Origin: Calothrix anomala FACHB-343
GTDB lineage: Bacteria > Cyanobacteriota > Cyanobacteriia > Cyanobacteriales > Nostocaceae
Reading direction: 5' to 3'
Length of the DNA stretch: 43,693 bases
Assembly (NCBI RefSeq): GCF_014696435.1
Contig: NZ_JACJQG010000080.1
Location: forward strand, 1-43,693
Shown: piece after piece, positions 41,261 through 43,693 of the stretch
How positions within the stretch are numbered: the first letter of the stretch is position 1
Layout: each line of letters starts with the position of its first letter
Position numbers and translations under genes: made by a program
Notes under the pieces: generated by a model
Databases searched by the model: none
What the model was told of the DNA's origin: nothing
What the model saw: the letters and a program-made list of their open reading frames with translations, nothing else

Positions 41261-42820
41261 TTAAAGCGAACCACCTTGAGAACGACGACCGCCACCACCG
41301 CCAGCACCACCACCGCCGACGCCGGGGAGGACTCCGCCTCGCGGTGTTGATTGGGGTCTAGAACCTGGAGGGAAACTGAGCAATACTTTTTCTGTTCCTG
41401 TCAATCCCGATTTAACTTCCGTAAATTTGTTGACGGTGACACCAGTTTCAATGGGAGTAAAGACAGGTTGGTTATCTTTTCCGGGTACATATACACCTGT
41501 GGCATTTTCCCGACGAACCACTGCGGCTGTGGGAACTACCAGTGCATTTTCTAACTGACCGACTTGGAAATCTGTAGTTACGTTCATCCCCGAACGCAGT
41601 AATCTTTGCGGATCTGTCAGGGTAACTCTAACTTCAAAACTAGTTACGTTTTGGGAAACGACAGATTGAGCCGCAATTTGTCTGACTCTACCTTCAAAAA
41701 TTTTGCCAGGATAAGCATCTGCCCTAACTGTCACTTTTTGACCAATGCGGATTTTAGAAATATTAGTTTCCGCTAAATTGGCGACTACTTCATTGGTAGA
41801 AGCTAAAGCTAAAATAGAAGAAGAAGTAGCAGAAGATACATCACTACTTGCCGTTGTCGGCGTTACAAAGGCTCCCGGATCGGCGTATTTCTTGGTGACT
41901 ACACCGTCAAAGGGGGCGCGAATAATGGTGTCGTTAATTTGAGCTTGGATATTTTGCAAAGAACCACGCGCAGATGTTACCTGGGCGCGGGCGACGCTGA
42001 TATCTTCTTGGCGCGTTCCGGCTTGGAGGAGTGCTAAAGCTTGTTTTCTTTGGTTAACTGTCGCTCTAGCTTGCTCAATGTCTTCTGGACGCGAACCGGA
42101 TTTTTGTAAATTTACTCCTTGCTGGGCTTCATTTACCGCCGCTTGGGCGCTGTCCCGGTCTGCACGTTTTTGATTAACTGTCTGTAGAGAAATACCACCA
42201 GAATTGTAAAGCTGCAAATTGCGGCGATAATCGTCGTCTGCTTTCGCAAGAGTGGCTTGGGCACTTTCTAAGCGTGCTTGTGCTTGGGCAATCTCTTGCG
42301 GACGATTACCCGCTTGTACTTTTTCCAGGTTCGCTTGGGCTTCGTCTAATTGCGCCTGTGCTTGAGCAATATCTTGGGGACGATTACCAGCTTGGGCTTT
42401 TTGCAGATTTGCCTCAGCCTGTGCTAATTGTCCTTGGGCTGAGGTAAGTTGTCCCCGTAGATTGGAATCATCCATATAAGCGACAATTTGCCCTTGTTTG
42501 ACGATATCGCCTTCTTTGGCTAAGAGTCTTTTGAGAATCCCGGAATTTTTGGGGCTGAGGTTAATTGACCGCTCAGGTTTTACCGTACCATTGGCAGAAA
42601 CTGCGATCGCTAAAGTTTGTCTTTCTACAGGCTGGGTCAAAACTCGCCGTCTCGCTTGCTGCGCTGGAGCCACAGCTACTTGGTAATAAATTACATAGCC
42701 AATTCCCCCCAACAACATCAGAGTAACTAGCCAAGGTAGCCATTTAATCTTGCCTTTGCTTCTTTTAACATCAGTAACCAAAGGTGGTGAATTTACAGGG
42801 TTTGAGGCATCAATTGTCAT
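41261..42820 (-). CDS. Periplasmic adaptor (HlyD/MacA-like), first copy
   Basis: The 519-residue protein has a membrane anchor (about 28-47), a lipoyl half (SPKNSGILKRLLAKEGDIVK, about 84-103) and a long coiled-coil hairpin with repeated AQAGNRPQDIAQAQAQLDEA-type units (about 118-300). The second lipoyl half is IIRAPFDGVVTKKYADPGAF, followed by barrel domains. Unlike the second copy it ends in a Gly/Arg-rich tail (about 490-519, GGGGAGGGGGRRSQGG), which may be disordered. As the first gene of the minus-strand efflux locus it is probably next to the main promoter. Confidence 0.92.
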   Translation of the reverse strand: MTIDASNPVNSPPLVTDVKRSKGKIKWLPWLVTLMLLGGIGYVIYYQVAVAPAQQARRRVLTQPVERQTLAIAVSANGTVKPERSINLSPKNSGILKRLLAKEGDIVKQGQIVAYMDDSNLRGQLTSAQGQLAQAEANLQKAQAGNRPQDIAQAQAQLDEAQANLEKVQAGNRPQEIAQAQARLESAQATLAKADDDYRRNLQLYNSGGISLQTVNQKRADRDSAQAAVNEAQQGVNLQKSGSRPEDIEQARATVNQRKQALALLQAGTRQEDISVARAQVTSARGSLQNIQAQINDTIIRAPFDGVVTKKYADPGAFVTPTTASSDVSSATSSSILALASTNEVVANLAETNISKIRIGQKVTVRADAYPGKIFEGRVRQIAAQSVVSQNVTSFEVRVTLTDPQRLLRSGMNVTTDFQVGQLENALVVPTAAVVRRENATGVYVPGKDNQPVFTPIETGVTVNKFTEVKSGLTGTEKVLLSFPPGSRPQSTPRGGVLPGVGGGGAGGGGGRRSQGGSL

Positions 42821-43693
42821 AGCTACTCTTTTTTATTATTGGTAAACATGACTTAACCACAATTTTGTTGTATAAATTCATGCTAGTAATTATCTTACAA
42901 AATCTGCAAAATTGGTGCATGACTAAAGTAACTAGTAATGCCCCACTGATATATGACCAAAGTCATCAGTTATGCAAAAATAAAGTGCATGTAATTTATC
43001 TAACTTAAATCGCAATTCAGCCAGCAAAAAAACTATTCTGGCTGTGGCTAGTAAGTATTTCATACATCAATAATTTTTATACTTTGCGCCCAATAATTGC
43101 AACTATCTTGGGCATTGGACATTGGGCATTGGGCATTGGTAATTAGTCATTTGTCTGTAGGGGCGGGTTCACAAATATCCTCACTGAACAATGATGATTT
43201 AAATAACCCCGCCCCTATATTTGTTATTGGTAAGGGCTTTAAGTCCTGTTTATGTGTCATACAATAATTGGCTTTATTTACAGTGATTTACTTACACTGG
43301 GAAATCATTTTATTAATTAGCTACCTATTCTATACCTTGATGAAATTATGTAACTTTAGTAGTCAGTTTTATTGCCGATTATTATTCCTCAAGTTGCAAT
43401 TTAATTCAGCAGGATTACTTACTGTCAGTAGACCTAAAATTTCTGCGATCGCTATTGATTTAATCAGGTGTCTAAATTAACTTAAATCACTTGCAAATAG
43501 AGGCTAGGAGCTAGGGGCTAGGGACTAGAAATTAGAGGACAGGAATAGATAAGAAGGAAATACTTAGGGAACTTCAAAAAATAAATCATGACAACAATTT
43601 CTCTCCCCTGCCCCCTGCTCCCTGCCCCCTGCTCCCTGCCCCATGCCCCATGCCCCATGCCCCATGCCCCATGCCCCATGCCCCATGCCCAAT
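42821..43693. other. Upstream region of the efflux locus and repeat-rich window end
   Basis: The first 250 bases are AT-rich and should hold the efflux promoter. Further right are GGGCATT heptamers (43110-43140), an imperfect inverted repeat GGGGCGGGTT...AACCCCGCCCC (about 43159-43215), CTAGGGG units (43503-43527) and CCCTGCC/CCCATGC heptamers (43605-43693). A 70-residue frame at 43268-43480 lacks support and is not called. Confidence 0.6.
43605..43693. repeat. Heptamer tandem repeats (CCCTGCT / CCCATGC)
   Basis: CCCTGCC/CCCTGCT units pass directly into at least seven CCCATGC units that reach the window end. Confidence 0.92.

Noticed and set aside
43268-43480. 70-residue membrane-like frame near the window end
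   Set aside because: TTG start without a ribosome binding site. The Leu/Tyr/Phe-rich content follows from AT-rich DNA.

Overview
The window looks like chromosome from a filamentous, heterocyst-forming cyanobacterium (order Nostocales). Grounds for this: the HIP1 octamer GCGATCGC is frequent both inside and between genes. Heptamer tandem repeats of the STRR type (ATGCCCC/TGCCCAA, TGTCAAC, TTTGAAT) sit in many intergenic gaps. There is a ferredoxin-type sulfite reductase, a DUF92 (VTE6-like) membrane protein and a protein matching the HetP heterocyst-commitment family. Genus and species cannot be fixed from sequence reading alone.

Left part (1-9.9 kb): housekeeping and conserved genes. These are an ADP-ribosylglycohydrolase-like protein, a small exported barrel-like protein, sulfite reductase with a ribbon-helix-helix-like tail, RsmE, a TPR protein, an Ala/Lys-rich small protein, a lipase, a VOC protein and the DUF92 protein. 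The gaps hold structured repeats.

Centre-left (10-20 kb): a parvulin/SurA-like protein overlaps the gene of a large type I exporter. The exporter carries a cNMP-binding-like domain, a C39-like domain without its catalytic residues, and membrane and ATPase domains. Then come a DUF4332 protein, a TetR regulator, a two-subunit M16 peptidase (one active, one lacking HxxEH) and a second SurA/parvulin-like protein. From 19.9 to 24.6 kb the DNA is AT-rich and gene-poor. It holds only a HetP-like gene, one small ORF next to it, a decayed IS200/IS605-type mini-element and hairpins.

Centre-right (24.6-34 kb): a GH116 beta-glucosidase, then a repeat-rich island at about 27.9-33.9 kb. The island contains a REP-associated tyrosine transposase (RAYT) bracketed by palindromes of its probable target family. 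It also holds a divergent pair, a small trypsin-co-occurring-domain (Trypco1-like) protein and a 1160-residue caspase / nSTAND NTPase / 8 x WD40 protein. The divergent pair has the form of the NTP-dependent biological conflict (immunity or cell-death) systems known from multicellular bacteria and is the best candidate for an undescribed defence module.

Right part (34-42.8 kb, minus strand): a six-gene MacAB/TolC-like efflux locus with two adaptors, two permeases, one ATPase and one outer-membrane channel. The window ends in repeats. All functional statements are by sequence reading and family knowledge; no search or structure prediction was run.
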